The notes under the pieces are model-generated. The model was not told the origin of the DNA, ran no database searches, and saw only the letters and a list, made by a program, of their open reading frames with translations. A program made the translations under genes and the position numbers. Positions 53,245 to 62,494 of a DNA stretch of 64,000 nucleotides are shown here, in pieces. Source of the DNA: Bacteroidetes bacterium UBA1312 (GTDB taxonomy: Bacteria > Bacteroidota > Bacteroidia > Chitinophagales > Chitinophagaceae). Each line of letters begins with the position of its first letter. Within the stretch, counting starts at the first letter, position 1. The DNA lies in contig DBTQ01000001.1 of NCBI GenBank assembly GCA_002307135.1, positions 124,001 to 188,000 of the forward strand, read 5' to 3'.

Positions 53245-54801
53245 ATGAACAACACTCTTGGTGAAATATTATGGGTAGACGATGAAATTGATTCGTTGAA
53301 ATCGCAAATTATTTTTCTTAAAAATAAGGGCTACTCTGTAACTCCGTTGTCTAATGGATACGATGCATTGGATATGCTTAAAGAAAAAGACATTGATGTG
53401 GTTTTGCTAGATGAAAGTATGCCTGGTATTACAGGGCTGGAAACCCTTACAAAAATAAAAGAGCAATGGCCAAATCTACCAGTAGTAATGGTTACCAAAA
53501 ATGAGGCTGAAAATATTATGGAAGATGCAATTGGCGCGCAAATTTCTGATTATTTAATTAAGCCCGTTAACCCAAATCAAGTATTATTATCGCTTAAAAA
53601 ATTGATGGAAGGCAAGCGACTTGTTTCAGAAAAAACGACGGCCGCGTACCAACAAGAGTTTCGTAATTTATTTATGGCTCTTAATGATAAACCCAATCAT
53701 GAAGAGTGGAAGGAATTGTATAAGAAATTGGTGTTTTGGGAGCTTGAAATGACTAAAAGTGGTAGCACAGAAATGATGGAGGTACTTCAATCTCAAAAAT
53801 CTGAGGCCAATACAGAATTTTTTAAGTTTGTATCTAAGAATTATGCAGATTGGGTACAAGCTAAAAATGCACCATTAATGTCGCATCGGCTGTTTGCCGA
53901 AAAGGTTGCTCCTTTCTTAAATAATGAGAAGCCAACTTTCTTAATTGTTATTGATAATCTGAGGTATGACCAATGGAAAGCCATTCAGCATATTATTAGT
54001 GATTTATTTAAGATTGTGGACGAAGACTTATTTTATAGTATTTTACCGACGGCTACTCAATATTGTCGTAATGCTTTGTTTGCTGGAATGTTACCTATTG
54101 ATATTGAAAAAAACTTTCCTAATGAGTGGAAGAATGATGATGATGATGGAGGAAAGAATCTTTATGAAGATGTGTTTCTAAAACATCAAATGAAGCGATT
54201 ACACCTGGATAATCTAAAACAACAGTACGTTAAGATTACGAATAATGATGATGGCAAAATATTGGAAGACAATATTCATAATTATCTTCAAAACGACCTT
54301 ACCGTAATAGTGTACAATTTTGTGGATATGCTATCTCATGCTCGTACTGAAATGGAGGTATTAAAAGAATTGGCAGGAGATGAAGTTTCTTACCGTTCGC
54401 TTACTGTTAGTTGGTTTGAACATTCTCCTTTATTCCGGGCACTTCGTAAGATAGCAGACAAAGACATTCAAATAATCATAACCACTGACCACGGTACACA
54501 GCGCGTCAAGACACCAAGCAAATGTATCGGAGATAGAGCAACAACTACTAATCTTCGTTATAAGCATGGTCGCAACTTACAGTATGAAGCAAAAGATGTG
54601 CTTGCATTCCGTGATCCTAAGTTGGCGGGATTACCAAGGCCTAATGTTAGCTCAACGTTTATATTTGCCAAAGAAGACGTGTTCTTATGTTATCCAAACA
54701 ATTATAACCACTACGTCAATTATTACAAAAATACATTCCAACATGGAGGTATTTCTATTGAAGAAATGATTGTTCCTGTAATTAGATTGCAGAGTAAATA
54801 A
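53245..54801 (+). CDS. porX: PorX: response regulator fused to a PglZ/alkaline-phosphatase-like domain
   Basis: From ATG 53245 the 518-residue protein has a receiver domain (1-120; acidic pocket VDDE, phospho-acceptor Asp56 in VVLLDESMPG, Lys106 in YLIKPVNP). A helical linker and a PglZ-type phosphodiesterase domain (about 225-518) follow, with VIDNLRYDQWKAI, LPTATQYCRNAL, NFVDMLSHAR and TTDHGTQRV. This is the PorX arrangement; PorX with the kinase PorY controls T9SS genes and cleaves cyclic oligonucleotides or phosphodiesters. A TTG start at 53230 is less likely. It has no adjacent partner kinase and stands alone with a terminator. Confidence 0.93.
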   Translation: MNNTLGEILWVDDEIDSLKSQIIFLKNKGYSVTPLSNGYDALDMLKEKDIDVVLLDESMPGITGLETLTKIKEQWPNLPVVMVTKNEAENIMEDAIGAQISDYLIKPVNPNQVLLSLKKLMEGKRLVSEKTTAAYQQEFRNLFMALNDKPNHEEWKELYKKLVFWELEMTKSGSTEMMEVLQSQKSEANTEFFKFVSKNYADWVQAKNAPLMSHRLFAEKVAPFLNNEKPTFLIVIDNLRYDQWKAIQHIISDLFKIVDEDLFYSILPTATQYCRNALFAGMLPIDIEKNFPNEWKNDDDDGGKNLYEDVFLKHQMKRLHLDNLKQQYVKITNNDDGKILEDNIHNYLQNDLTVIVYNFVDMLSHARTEMEVLKELAGDEVSYRSLTVSWFEHSPLFRALRKIADKDIQIIITTDHGTQRVKTPSKCIGDRATTTNLRYKHGRNLQYEAKDVLAFRDPKLAGLPRPNVSSTFIFAKEDVFLCYPNNYNHYVNYYKNTFQHGGISIEEMIVPVIRLQSK

Positions 54802-54816
54802 AACTAACATTAAATA

Positions 54817-54854
54817 ATAACCGCAGTATTGATTTTCAATACTGCGGTTATTTA
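54817..54854. terminator. Bidirectional terminator after porX
   Basis: Sixteen-base exact arms (54817-54832 and 54836-54851, ATAACCGCAGTATTGA) with a 3-base loop sit between the porX stop and the Rieske stop. Confidence 0.9.
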
Positions 54855-54889
54855 TATTCAAGCCTTATGGATGACTTTTGGGATATTAA

Positions 54890-55306
54890 TTATGAATATA
54901 CTCTAAGACTTGTGCCAGTTAAAGAAGTATTGTATTTGCTTAGATTTTGAGTTGCAGGTCCTCTCGTTACAGTTCCATTGCTGTCATACATAGCGCCGTG
55001 GTTAGGACATAAAAAGTCATTAGCGCTGGCAACATAATTTACATTGGTGCCTTCATGTGTACATGCCGCAGACACCGCTAGAAATGTACTGGTATTTGTA
55101 CGCGCTACTAAGACACCATTATGCGTCAAAAAACCACCATTAGCAGATAATGAACCAGTGCTAATGTCAAGTGTAAAATCTACGTTGGTTGGAGCCGTAG
55201 TGTTGTTGCTGGCTTTAGTACAACTGGATAAGCCGCCAACACATGCCGGTATAAGTAGTGCTGCGGCGCTAATGCCAACTTGTGATAAAAAATCTTTTCT
55301 GTCCAT
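54890..55306 (-). CDS. Exported Rieske 2Fe-2S protein
   Basis: The 138-residue protein begins MDRKDFLSQVGISAAALL, a Tat-like or lipoprotein-like signal with Cys29 after LSS. The Rieske ligands are Cys82-x-His84 (AACTHEG) and Cys100-x-x-His103 (CPNHGAMYD), with RGPAT beyond. It is a small single-domain Rieske protein like those found beside oxidoreductases in this phylum, but no cytochrome genes are adjacent. It could shuttle electrons in the periplasm. Confidence 0.85.
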   Translation of the reverse strand: MDRKDFLSQVGISAAALLIPACVGGLSSCTKASNNTTAPTNVDFTLDISTGSLSANGGFLTHNGVLVARTNTSTFLAVSAACTHEGTNVNYVASANDFLCPNHGAMYDSNGTVTRGPATQNLSKYNTSLTGTSLRVYS

Positions 55307-55348
55307 AGCATGTTTATTTAATTACTTGAAGGTAGAAAAATGTTCATT

Positions 55349-55384
55349 AAAAAAAACGCTGGTAAAAGTTCTTTACCAGCGTTT
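55349..55384 (-). terminator. Terminator of the S9 peptidase gene
   Basis: Arms 55354-55366 and 55372-55384 (AAACGCTGGTAAA) pair perfectly; the A-run at 55349-55356 provides the minus-strand U-tract. It lies 24 bp after the stop at 55409. Confidence 0.88.
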
Positions 55385-55408
55385 AACTTATTGCTTTTTT
55401 GTACTTAT

Positions 55409-57430
55409 TTATTTTAAAGTTTCATCCAGCCATTTATAAAATTCTCGTTGCCAAGCTAGGCCATTTTGTGGATTCATGACCCAGTGATTTTCGTTAGGTA
55501 AGTATAATAATTTACTTTTAATGCCCTTCAATTGTGCTGCCTGAAATGCTTCTAAACCTTGTTCTACCGGTACTCGAAAATCAATTCCTCCTTGTACGAT
55601 CATGATAGGTGTGTTCCATTTATCGATAAAATTGCTAGGATTGAATTGTTCATACGATTTGGGTTGCGGCTTAGACCAATAGTTTCCGCCAATGTCCCAA
55701 TTTGCAAACCAAAGCTCTTCTGTAGTGCCATACCAACTTTTCAAGTCAAATAAACCGTCGTGAGCAATAAATGTTTTAAATCGGCCTTCGTGCATACCTG
55801 CAAGCATATAAACACTATAGCCTCCATAACTCGCACCAACACAACCAAGTCTGTTTTTATCAACATAGCTTTCTTTACTTATGTCATCTATTGCTGCTAA
55901 GTAGTCGCGCATAGGCTGACCTCCCCAGTCTTTACTAATTGCCGCATTCCATTCTACACCCCAGCCCGGCATTCCCCGTCTGTTGGGTGCAATGACAATA
56001 TAGCCTTGGGCTGCCATTAGTTGAAAATTCCAACGGAAGCTATAAAATTGCGAAAGCGCGCTTTGAGGTCCTCCTTGACAGTAGAGTAGTGTAGGATACT
56101 TTTTTTTAGGGTCGAAATTAGGTGGATAGATAACCCATGCAAACATTTTTTTACCATCGGATGTTTTAATCATGCGACTGCTTACTTTACTCATTTTTAT
56201 GCTTTCATAAGTAGCATCATTTTCATGGGTAAGTGCACCCATTTTCCCATCGTCTGTATTTACAGCGAACAATTCAGTGGCGTGATTCCAGTCTGTACGA
56301 CTTACAATCAGTTCATCATCATTGCTTTGCCCAACAATGCCTGTGATGTCAAACTTACCGTCAGTTATTTGTCTTACATGTGGCAACATTTTTACCATCA
56401 AATTGTCAAATATGCTCACCGAAAATAGCTGCTCTGTACCTTTCCATGGAGCGGTGAAATAAATGTCCCTGCTATTCTTGTCCCATTTAAAGCTCCCTAC
56501 AGTTTCATCCCAATTAGCTGTAAAATTTAGCTTTTGATTTTTGGCAACATCGAGGACTACAATATCATTTTTGTCTGATTCACATCCATCCGTTTTCATA
56601 CTCAACCAGGCGATATATTTACCATCTGGGCTAAAAGTTGGACTCATATCATAACCGTTCATTCCTTCTGTCCAGTTTTGAGTACTCCCATTATTTAAGT
56701 TGTAATAATAAAGATCAGTGTTGGTGCTCTGTGCATATTCTTTGCCGTATTTCTTTTTACATACATATACCAAGCCATCACTGTTGGGTGCCCATGCAAA
56801 GTCTTCAGCGCCACCAAATGGTTTTTGAGGGCTATCAAAAGGTTCATCCTTCATGATGTCTTTCGCAGCACCGCCTTTCATAGGTTCAATAAACACATGG
56901 TTGAATTTACCGTCTGACCATTTGTCCCAATGCCGGTAATTCAGATCTGTATAAACCTGTGCTGTAGTTTTGTCGAGGTCTTTATAAATGTCTTTACCAT
57001 TAGTCGGAACTACTAATACTTCTTTGCTGTAGGCAAGATATTTACCATTAGGTGAAATGGAATAGTTGTCTGCATCTTTTATGATAGCACGGACATTTGA
57101 CCAAGATGTGCCATTGTCTTCGCTTTTATAAATAAATTGATCGTCGATGGCATACCAAACAGACGCTGATTGCTGCACTATTGTTTTGCCATCTGCCCCG
57201 TTGAACTTTGACTTTTTTCCGGTTGCAAGATTTATTTTGAAACTGTAAGTTTTGCTTTTTTCTGTTTTCCAATCATATTTTTTACTGGAGAAATAAAGGG
57301 ATTTACCATCTTTACTGACGGTATTTCCACTTACACGTTGGAGGCTCCAAAGTAACTCGGGTGTCATTTTATTTTGTCCCATAGCAATGCCAGATGCTAA
57401 AAAAGCAAGAGAGAATAGATATTTTTTCAT
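55409..57430 (-). CDS. Exported S9-family peptidase (prolyl oligopeptidase / dipeptidyl-peptidase type)
   Basis: The 673-residue protein has a signal peptide (1-19, ending MGQ) and an N-terminal beta-propeller of TolB-like repeats (about 25-390, with YSISPNGKYLAYSKE and SPTFSPDGKYIAWLS). The C-terminal part is an alpha/beta-hydrolase peptidase domain with nucleophile Ser about 535 in GASYGGYSVY, Asp about 617 in GGIDFRVPVEQ and His about 650 in NENHWVM. It cleaves peptides, perhaps after proline, outside the cytoplasm. It has no partner genes. Confidence 0.92.
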   Translation of the reverse strand: MKKYLFSLAFLASGIAMGQNKMTPELLWSLQRVSGNTVSKDGKSLYFSSKKYDWKTEKSKTYSFKINLATGKKSKFNGADGKTIVQQSASVWYAIDDQFIYKSEDNGTSWSNVRAIIKDADNYSISPNGKYLAYSKEVLVVPTNGKDIYKDLDKTTAQVYTDLNYRHWDKWSDGKFNHVFIEPMKGGAAKDIMKDEPFDSPQKPFGGAEDFAWAPNSDGLVYVCKKKYGKEYAQSTNTDLYYYNLNNGSTQNWTEGMNGYDMSPTFSPDGKYIAWLSMKTDGCESDKNDIVVLDVAKNQKLNFTANWDETVGSFKWDKNSRDIYFTAPWKGTEQLFSVSIFDNLMVKMLPHVRQITDGKFDITGIVGQSNDDELIVSRTDWNHATELFAVNTDDGKMGALTHENDATYESIKMSKVSSRMIKTSDGKKMFAWVIYPPNFDPKKKYPTLLYCQGGPQSALSQFYSFRWNFQLMAAQGYIVIAPNRRGMPGWGVEWNAAISKDWGGQPMRDYLAAIDDISKESYVDKNRLGCVGASYGGYSVYMLAGMHEGRFKTFIAHDGLFDLKSWYGTTEELWFANWDIGGNYWSKPQPKSYEQFNPSNFIDKWNTPIMIVQGGIDFRVPVEQGLEAFQAAQLKGIKSKLLYLPNENHWVMNPQNGLAWQREFYKWLDETLK

Positions 57431-57494
57431 TAGTAGATTAATTGATGTTCTGCGGACTTTCTGAAATAGTAGAAGAATTTATCGTGGTTCTATA

Positions 57495-58592
57495 TTAATA
57501 TTCTTTGCCTTTGTAATAAAATTTGAAAAAATTAGTCCCTACTTGGTACATAATTACATCATAAGATAATTTCCAATTGTCTTGCCCGGGAGTAAGTGCG
57601 CTCGTAACTTCGTAAACTTCGCCATTGCTGTACATTTTAAGTATATTATTACGATCGAAATAGGCAACAGAATTGTATTGCGCCTGAAACTTCTCGGGCA
57701 TATAAGGTTCTAAAGTGGTTGTTTCCCCATCTTGAAATACTTTACTGTAGCCACTTGGATCCTGAAAAAGTACAACAAAATCAGAAACCTGATATACTGG
57801 ACGGAAGAAGCCCATTTTATAAACTTTGTCCTTGTAAAAAATATTGAAATTACCATCTACTGTTACATAAGCTACTAAGTCACAGCCAACGCTATAAGAT
57901 TGTGGTGCAAAGCTTTCTAGTGTTTGAGTAACACCATCATGAAATACTTTGAATTGATTGCCAGCATCAATATATGCAACGGTATTTCTTCCTGTTTTAA
58001 ATGAACTCACCGGGTATAACTCTTGTTCTATAATATTACCATGGTAGAAGATATGGAATTGATTTGCGTAATTGAGATAAGCAGCAATATTACTGCCTAC
58101 TTCTACGCCCTTTACCCCTGCCTGCGAATCTGCAAGAAAGCCTTCAACGGGCATGATATTACCATTATAGTAAGCCTTGAAGTCTTGAGTGCGACCATCT
58201 AAGTAAAGAATCAGACTGTCGCCGGTGTAATATTTGGTACACAACCGGGTCAGATTTTTTACTTCACCTTGGTCAAATACATTGAGCGAAGTGGCATTGA
58301 GAAAAGGAATGATGCAGTCCGTTACCTTAAATTCGTTAGTAAAACCGATATTCATAACGCGTGAAGATCCTTTGTAATATATCTTGAAGTTTCGTGAATT
58401 GTCTAGATAAGGAATAGCTATTCGACCAATTTTTAAATCAACCGGAGTTAGGTAGTCTATTTTTCGAATTGCGCCATTGTCCCACACCATTATTTGATTT
58501 TGTACATCAGTATATGCTGATAAAGGTTGAGCTTTTGCATGATATAATGTGCCTGAAATAAGCAATGACAGGAGTGTGAGTTTTCTCAGCAT
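57495..58592 (-). CDS. Exported protein built from about ten 35-residue repeats
   Basis: The 365-residue protein has a signal peptide (1-21, YHAKAQ) and is otherwise made of about ten tandem units of 35-40 residues. The unit is Y.D..N.FKVFY.G....LE.F.P.SY.VG.N.VA, each with four short strands. The last unit is only one strand pair (NFFKFYYKGKEY), which would close a ring against the first unit, as in beta-propellers. I have seen such arrays in other Bacteroidota proteins but know no function for them. It is not fused to a T9SS sorting domain, so it is probably periplasmic. Confidence 0.65.
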   Translation of the reverse strand: MLRKLTLLSLLISGTLYHAKAQPLSAYTDVQNQIMVWDNGAIRKIDYLTPVDLKIGRIAIPYLDNSRNFKIYYKGSSRVMNIGFTNEFKVTDCIIPFLNATSLNVFDQGEVKNLTRLCTKYYTGDSLILYLDGRTQDFKAYYNGNIMPVEGFLADSQAGVKGVEVGSNIAAYLNYANQFHIFYHGNIIEQELYPVSSFKTGRNTVAYIDAGNQFKVFHDGVTQTLESFAPQSYSVGCDLVAYVTVDGNFNIFYKDKVYKMGFFRPVYQVSDFVVLFQDPSGYSKVFQDGETTTLEPYMPEKFQAQYNSVAYFDRNNILKMYSNGEVYEVTSALTPGQDNWKLSYDVIMYQVGTNFFKFYYKGKEY

Positions 58593-58847
58593 TGAAGGGT
58601 ATTTGCCTGTAAGTTAAATAATTTCTGATAAAATGAATGTGTTAGACCTCATTTCTCCTTAAAATCTATGATCTGATTGTGTTTCAATTGGTCAATAAAC
58701 AATTAAAAAATAATAAAAATTATAATTGTTATTTTATTTATATAAAATTATATTATTCAACAGTGTTCTGACTTATTGTTATTATATAGTATAGGTTCAG
58801 TTGATGTTAGAATTCGTATTTTTCTTTTTTCCTTCACACAGATTGCT

Positions 58848-58919
58848 TACCTTTGTGTCAAGTTGTGAATTTAATGGGTTAGTAAGTAAGCCGTCCTAAT
58901 TTCTATTAGGATGGCTTTT
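58848..58919 (+). ncRNA. Possible small RNA: promoter element followed by a terminator-like hairpin
   Basis: A perfect -7 element TACCTTTG (58848-58855) is followed about 33 bp later by a stable hairpin. Its arms are 58888-58900 and 58905-58917 (AAGCCGTCCTAAT and complement with one G-U pair), with a TTTT tail. A transcript of about 55 bases would result and contains no useful reading frame. The upstream -33 region is T-rich without a TTTG. This lies in a 482-bp stretch (58593-59074) whose first part (58690-58770) is very AT-rich and holds no other signal. Confidence 0.35.
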
Positions 58920-58977
58920 CCATTTTGTAGAAAAAGCAGAATTACAAATTCATTAGTCTTTTTATTTCTTTTACTAC

Positions 58978-59080
58978 TACTTTTGCATTGGTGCCAAACC
59001 TCGAAGGATATCGTGGGCGAAAGCCTTTACTGTATCAATCAATTAAAAGTCATTGTAGCAATACAATGGCTTTTTTATTT
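58978..59080 (+). ncRNA. Second promoter-hairpin unit, also serving as terminator of the glycosyltransferase gene
   Basis: TACTTTTG (58978-58985) is followed by about 60 bases and a hairpin with arms 59045-59056 and 59063-59074 (AAAAGTCATTGT and near complement, one G-U pair) ending in a T-run. On the minus strand the same hairpin stands directly after the glycosyltransferase stop (59075), so it may simply be that gene's terminator. A separate RNA is only a possibility. Confidence 0.3.
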
Positions 59081-60208
59081 GTTCGAATTTACACACTTCA
59101 TCAAACTTTTCCATAGTTCGTTTGCGGCTTTATCCCAACTATATTTTGCGACTTGAGCAGGTGCGGCTGCAATTAGTTTGCTTCTTAATGTTTCATCTTT
59201 ATAAAGTAAAGTCATTTTGTCTGCGATGTCTCTATAGTCTAGTGGGTCTGCAATTAAAGCTGCCGATCCTGCAACTTCAGGCATTGATGATGTGTTGCTT
59301 ACTATTGCTGGAACATTGCATTGCAGTGCTTCAAGAATTGGAATTCCAAACCCTTCGAATAACGATGCATATACTAATGCATAAGCGCCAGCAATTACTT
59401 TTGATAAATCTGCGACATCTAAGTAGCCAAGCCAAATTACATCTTCTTTGAAGGGCATTTCATTTTTCATTTCTTCTACCTCATTATATTTCCATGCCAT
59501 TCGTCCCACTATTATCAATTTCATATTGCTTCTATTTCGTTTTTTGAAACGTATAAAAGCTTTGAGTAGATTCACAATGTTTTTTCGAGGATGCAAGGCT
59601 CCGGCAAATACAAAATATTCACAACCATTACTGTATTTGTTTTTTACTTCCTCTTTCTCTTGCCAACTGATGGGCTGATAGGCATCATGAGCTGCATTAT
59701 TGGTGATGTCAATTTTGGAACGTGGGATATGGTAGCGTTCGGCAATGTCGTTTTTAGAATATTCTGAAACAGTAACAATACGGGTTGCTTTTTTGGCAAA
59801 ACGAGGAGAGAAATGGCGCAGATAAATTCGATGGCTTGCTTTCATATGTTCTGGATAATGCTCAAAAGCGAGGTCATGTATTACCAGGCAAGTGGGAACT
59901 TTGGTATTGAGCGATGACAATCCGTCGGTTGTTAAAAAAACATCGGCTTTATATTTCCTTAGAATAAATGGAACACTCCAATCGAACCATAGGTAAAATA
60001 AAACGGCGTGCCTTGCTTGGGGACCAATAACAACAGGTGTCACATTTTTGCCAAATATAAAAGAGGGATCAAATGGTCTGTCGAATAAAAATATAAAGTG
60101 ATGCTCTGGATGGAGCGCTACTATACGTTTAAGTGTTTGGTAAGTGTACCAACCAATTCCTTCAAGTTTTCCGCTGAGTAACAGTCGAGTGTTTACGGCT
60201 ATATTCAT
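59075..60208 (-). CDS. Family 4-type glycosyltransferase (GT-B)
   Basis: The 377-residue enzyme begins with the typical LLLSGKLEGIGWYTYQTLKR (donor/acceptor loop). It has VFAGALHPRKNIVNLLKAF and the C-terminal nucleotide-sugar site SLFEGFGIPILEALQCNVPA, then NTSSMPEVAGSAALIADPLD, the classical GT4 pattern. It probably adds a sugar to a surface polysaccharide. It is divergent from the flippase gene at 60299, and both may share the 90-bp gap. A -7 element TACTTTTG lies on the minus strand at 60220-60227. Confidence 0.88.
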   Translation of the reverse strand: MNIAVNTRLLLSGKLEGIGWYTYQTLKRIVALHPEHHFIFLFDRPFDPSFIFGKNVTPVVIGPQARHAVLFYLWFDWSVPFILRKYKADVFLTTDGLSSLNTKVPTCLVIHDLAFEHYPEHMKASHRIYLRHFSPRFAKKATRIVTVSEYSKNDIAERYHIPRSKIDITNNAAHDAYQPISWQEKEEVKNKYSNGCEYFVFAGALHPRKNIVNLLKAFIRFKKRNRSNMKLIIVGRMAWKYNEVEEMKNEMPFKEDVIWLGYLDVADLSKVIAGAYALVYASLFEGFGIPILEALQCNVPAIVSNTSSMPEVAGSAALIADPLDYRDIADKMTLLYKDETLRSKLIAAAPAQVAKYSWDKAANELWKSLMKCVNSNK

Positions 60209-60219
60209 ATTATTGGCTG

Positions 60220-60227
60220 CAAAAGTA
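60220..60227 (-). promoter_or_regulatory. -7 element of the GT4 gene
   Basis: CAAAAGTA on the plus strand is TACTTTTG on the minus strand, 12 bp before the glycosyltransferase ATG, which would leave a very short leader. Confidence 0.35.
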
Positions 60228-60298
60228 TAATTTTACGACATGGTTTTTGATTTTAAAATTGGAAATCTAAAATAGAGATTATAAAATATTAAAAAGGC

Positions 60299-61765
60299 AT
60301 GCGCCAACAGCTCGTTAAAAATTTATTGTTTGTATTGGTAATAAACTTATTGGTAAAGACAATTTGGATATTTCTTATAGATAGGACAGTACAAATAAAA
60401 GTAGGTTATGCGGCTTATGGTAGTTATCAGGCTTTATTTAATTTGGGGATAATTTTTCAAATATTGTTAGACTTTGGCTTGACGCAATATAATAGTCGTG
60501 AAATATCGCGTGATCCTACGCGTATGCGAGATATTTTTTCATCCATGTTTTGGGCACGCTTATTTTTTTTAGTCAGTTATATTGTTGCAGTTTGTACTGT
60601 TGGTGTTTTTATGGGTTATCGTGGTTGGAAAATAGAACTGCTATTGGCTATACTATTTATTCAAGCATTGAATTCAATGTTGCTTTTTGTGCGCAGTAAT
60701 ATATCAGGTCTGCATTATTACCGAACGGATGGAGTACTGGCAGTTACAGACCGCTTGTTAATGATTGTTGTTTGTGGCTCATTATTATTATTCCCGGCCA
60801 CAGCCAACCATTTTAAAATCGAATGGTTTGTCTGGTCTCAAATCATTTGCTATCTATTAGCAGTCATTGTTGCATTCATCATTTTGAGCCGATTGGCTCC
60901 TGTCGATTTACATTTTTCCTTTAATTCGAATAGCATTAAACGGATTGTGAAAAATAGTTTGCCGTATGCCTCATTAGTGTTTCTGATGTCTATTTATACC
61001 CGTAGCGATATGGTACTTATAGAACGGCTCTGTCATGCTGATGCAGAAATACAGACGGGTATTTATGCGTCAGCATTTCGCTTGCTTGATATGGCTAATA
61101 TTTTTGGCATTATGTTCGCGGGTATATTATTACCTATGTTTGGGAAAATGCTTGTGCAGCAGCAAAATATTGCAGCTACGGTTCGGACAAGTGTTAATAT
61201 TATGATGCCAATTGCTTTTATTGTTGCTGTAAGTACGCTGTTTTTTGCTAATGAGCTGATGCAGCTATTGTACCACAAATCAGTTGCTGGTAAAGACGCA
61301 CAAGTGCTGATGTTGCTAATGGCTTCATTCCCTGCATACTGTATTATGTATATTTATTCAACTTTGCTTACTGCCAATGGTAATTTAAGAATTCTGAATG
61401 CAGTTTCTTTATTCTTAGTGTTGTTTAATGTAGTAGTTAATTTATACTTGGTGCCGCAATATATGTCATTAGGTGCGGCAATGACGGCTTTGGCTACTGA
61501 ATGGATGGCTGCTGCAATGGCTATATTTTTTGCGCATCGAAAACTCCGTTTACCACATAATCCTAAATGGATTATAGCGCATATTGGTTTTGTTTTTTGC
61601 ATAATTATAGTAGCTATATTGGTTCGGCATTTATCCATAAATTGGAGTGGGCAAATGGGTCTGTTTATGTTTACTTCGCTTTTATTATTGTTTGTATTTC
61701 GTTTTTGGTCGTTGGCATCTTTTAGTGAATTATTGAAAAATAAGGTTACCGAAATGGATAACTAA
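60299..61765 (+). CDS. Polysaccharide flippase (Wzx / MATE-like oligosaccharide transporter)
   Basis: The 488-residue membrane protein has about 12-14 helices. It opens with QLVKNLLFVLVINLLVKTIW, has the QYNSREISRDP loop after the second helix and YTRSDMVLIERLC in the middle, all of the polysaccharide-biosynthesis-protein family. It moves lipid-linked oligosaccharide across the inner membrane. The divergent glycosyltransferase next door supports a shared surface-glycan role. Confidence 0.85.
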   Translation: MRQQLVKNLLFVLVINLLVKTIWIFLIDRTVQIKVGYAAYGSYQALFNLGIIFQILLDFGLTQYNSREISRDPTRMRDIFSSMFWARLFFLVSYIVAVCTVGVFMGYRGWKIELLLAILFIQALNSMLLFVRSNISGLHYYRTDGVLAVTDRLLMIVVCGSLLLFPATANHFKIEWFVWSQIICYLLAVIVAFIILSRLAPVDLHFSFNSNSIKRIVKNSLPYASLVFLMSIYTRSDMVLIERLCHADAEIQTGIYASAFRLLDMANIFGIMFAGILLPMFGKMLVQQQNIAATVRTSVNIMMPIAFIVAVSTLFFANELMQLLYHKSVAGKDAQVLMLLMASFPAYCIMYIYSTLLTANGNLRILNAVSLFLVLFNVVVNLYLVPQYMSLGAAMTALATEWMAAAMAIFFAHRKLRLPHNPKWIIAHIGFVFCIIIVAILVRHLSINWSGQMGLFMFTSLLLLFVFRFWSLASFSELLKNKVTEMDN

Positions 61766-61774
61766 TAAATTTAA

Positions 61775-62494
61775 TTATGATGTCAGATGCTTGGCTCCAT
61801 ATAGGGCAACAATACAGCGAATTGTTTCTTCGTGGGCTGAAAAGCAAAATAATTCCATCGTTATTAAAACACTACAAACAATGGCCATTCCATTTATATT
61901 AAATGTGTTAGGGATCATAAATTGACCTATTAATATAGAAATTGAAGACAATGAGAAAACACGCCCTACTTTCAATTGCCATAGGTTTTGCGGTCTGTTT
62001 TTCTTCGTAAAGGAAAATAGATTGCCAAATGAATTGTTTAGTACAATGTACATGGTTATTCTCCAAAGCAAAAGAATACTTATCAGTATAAGAAGTAAAC
62101 AATCTTTCGGCGTCAACCAATTATTATAAGTAAACAGCTGAGCTAATATTTTATAAAACGGATTAGCGACAAAACCAATCGATAAGATTAATAATATTTT
62201 AGGAGATAAAATGGTGTCTAATGCTGCATGTTTGTAAACGTGCCATATCTCATTTGATAATCCGTCTTCATAAGCTTTAGCTAGTGTACGAAATCCAGTA
62301 GTTCCAAACGATTGATGCGCTCTGCGAACAGCTGTTTCAAAATTATTGTGCGGATATTCAGTCATTAATTCTTCCACTTTGCAAGCAAAATGATCTAATA
62401 TTTCTGCAATTACATCGGGTTCTTTTATTCCTCTTTTTTGGATAAATTTTTCTAATGCGATTAATTGCTCCTCACTTAATATTATTTTATCCAT
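61775..62494 (-). CDS. Membrane partner of the PadR regulator
   Basis: The 239-residue protein has an N-terminal cytoplasmic helical domain (about 1-85) with DVIAEILDHFACKVEELMTE and FGTTGFRTLAKAYED. About four transmembrane helices follow (95-225). It overlaps padR by 8 bp, a pairing often seen with PadR-type regulators and small membrane proteins (DUF1700/permease-like). No transport or enzyme motif is visible. Confidence 0.6.
   Translation of the reverse strand: MDKIILSEEQLIALEKFIQKRGIKEPDVIAEILDHFACKVEELMTEYPHNNFETAVRRAHQSFGTTGFRTLAKAYEDGLSNEIWHVYKHAALDTILSPKILLILSIGFVANPFYKILAQLFTYNNWLTPKDCLLLILISILLLWRITMYIVLNNSFGNLFSFTKKNRPQNLWQLKVGRVFSLSSISILIGQFMIPNTFNINGMAIVCSVLITMELFCFSAHEETIRCIVALYGAKHLTS

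Noticed and set aside
54391..54400. Single ACCGTTCG match inside porX
   Set aside because: It is a single site within coding sequence without a second copy at 12-13 bp, so not a LytTR operator.
58911..59156. Plus-strand 81-codon frame with a hydrophobic stretch
   Set aside because: It starts inside one hairpin and runs through the second and into the antisense of the glycosyltransferase; composition and lack of a ribosome site argue for chance.
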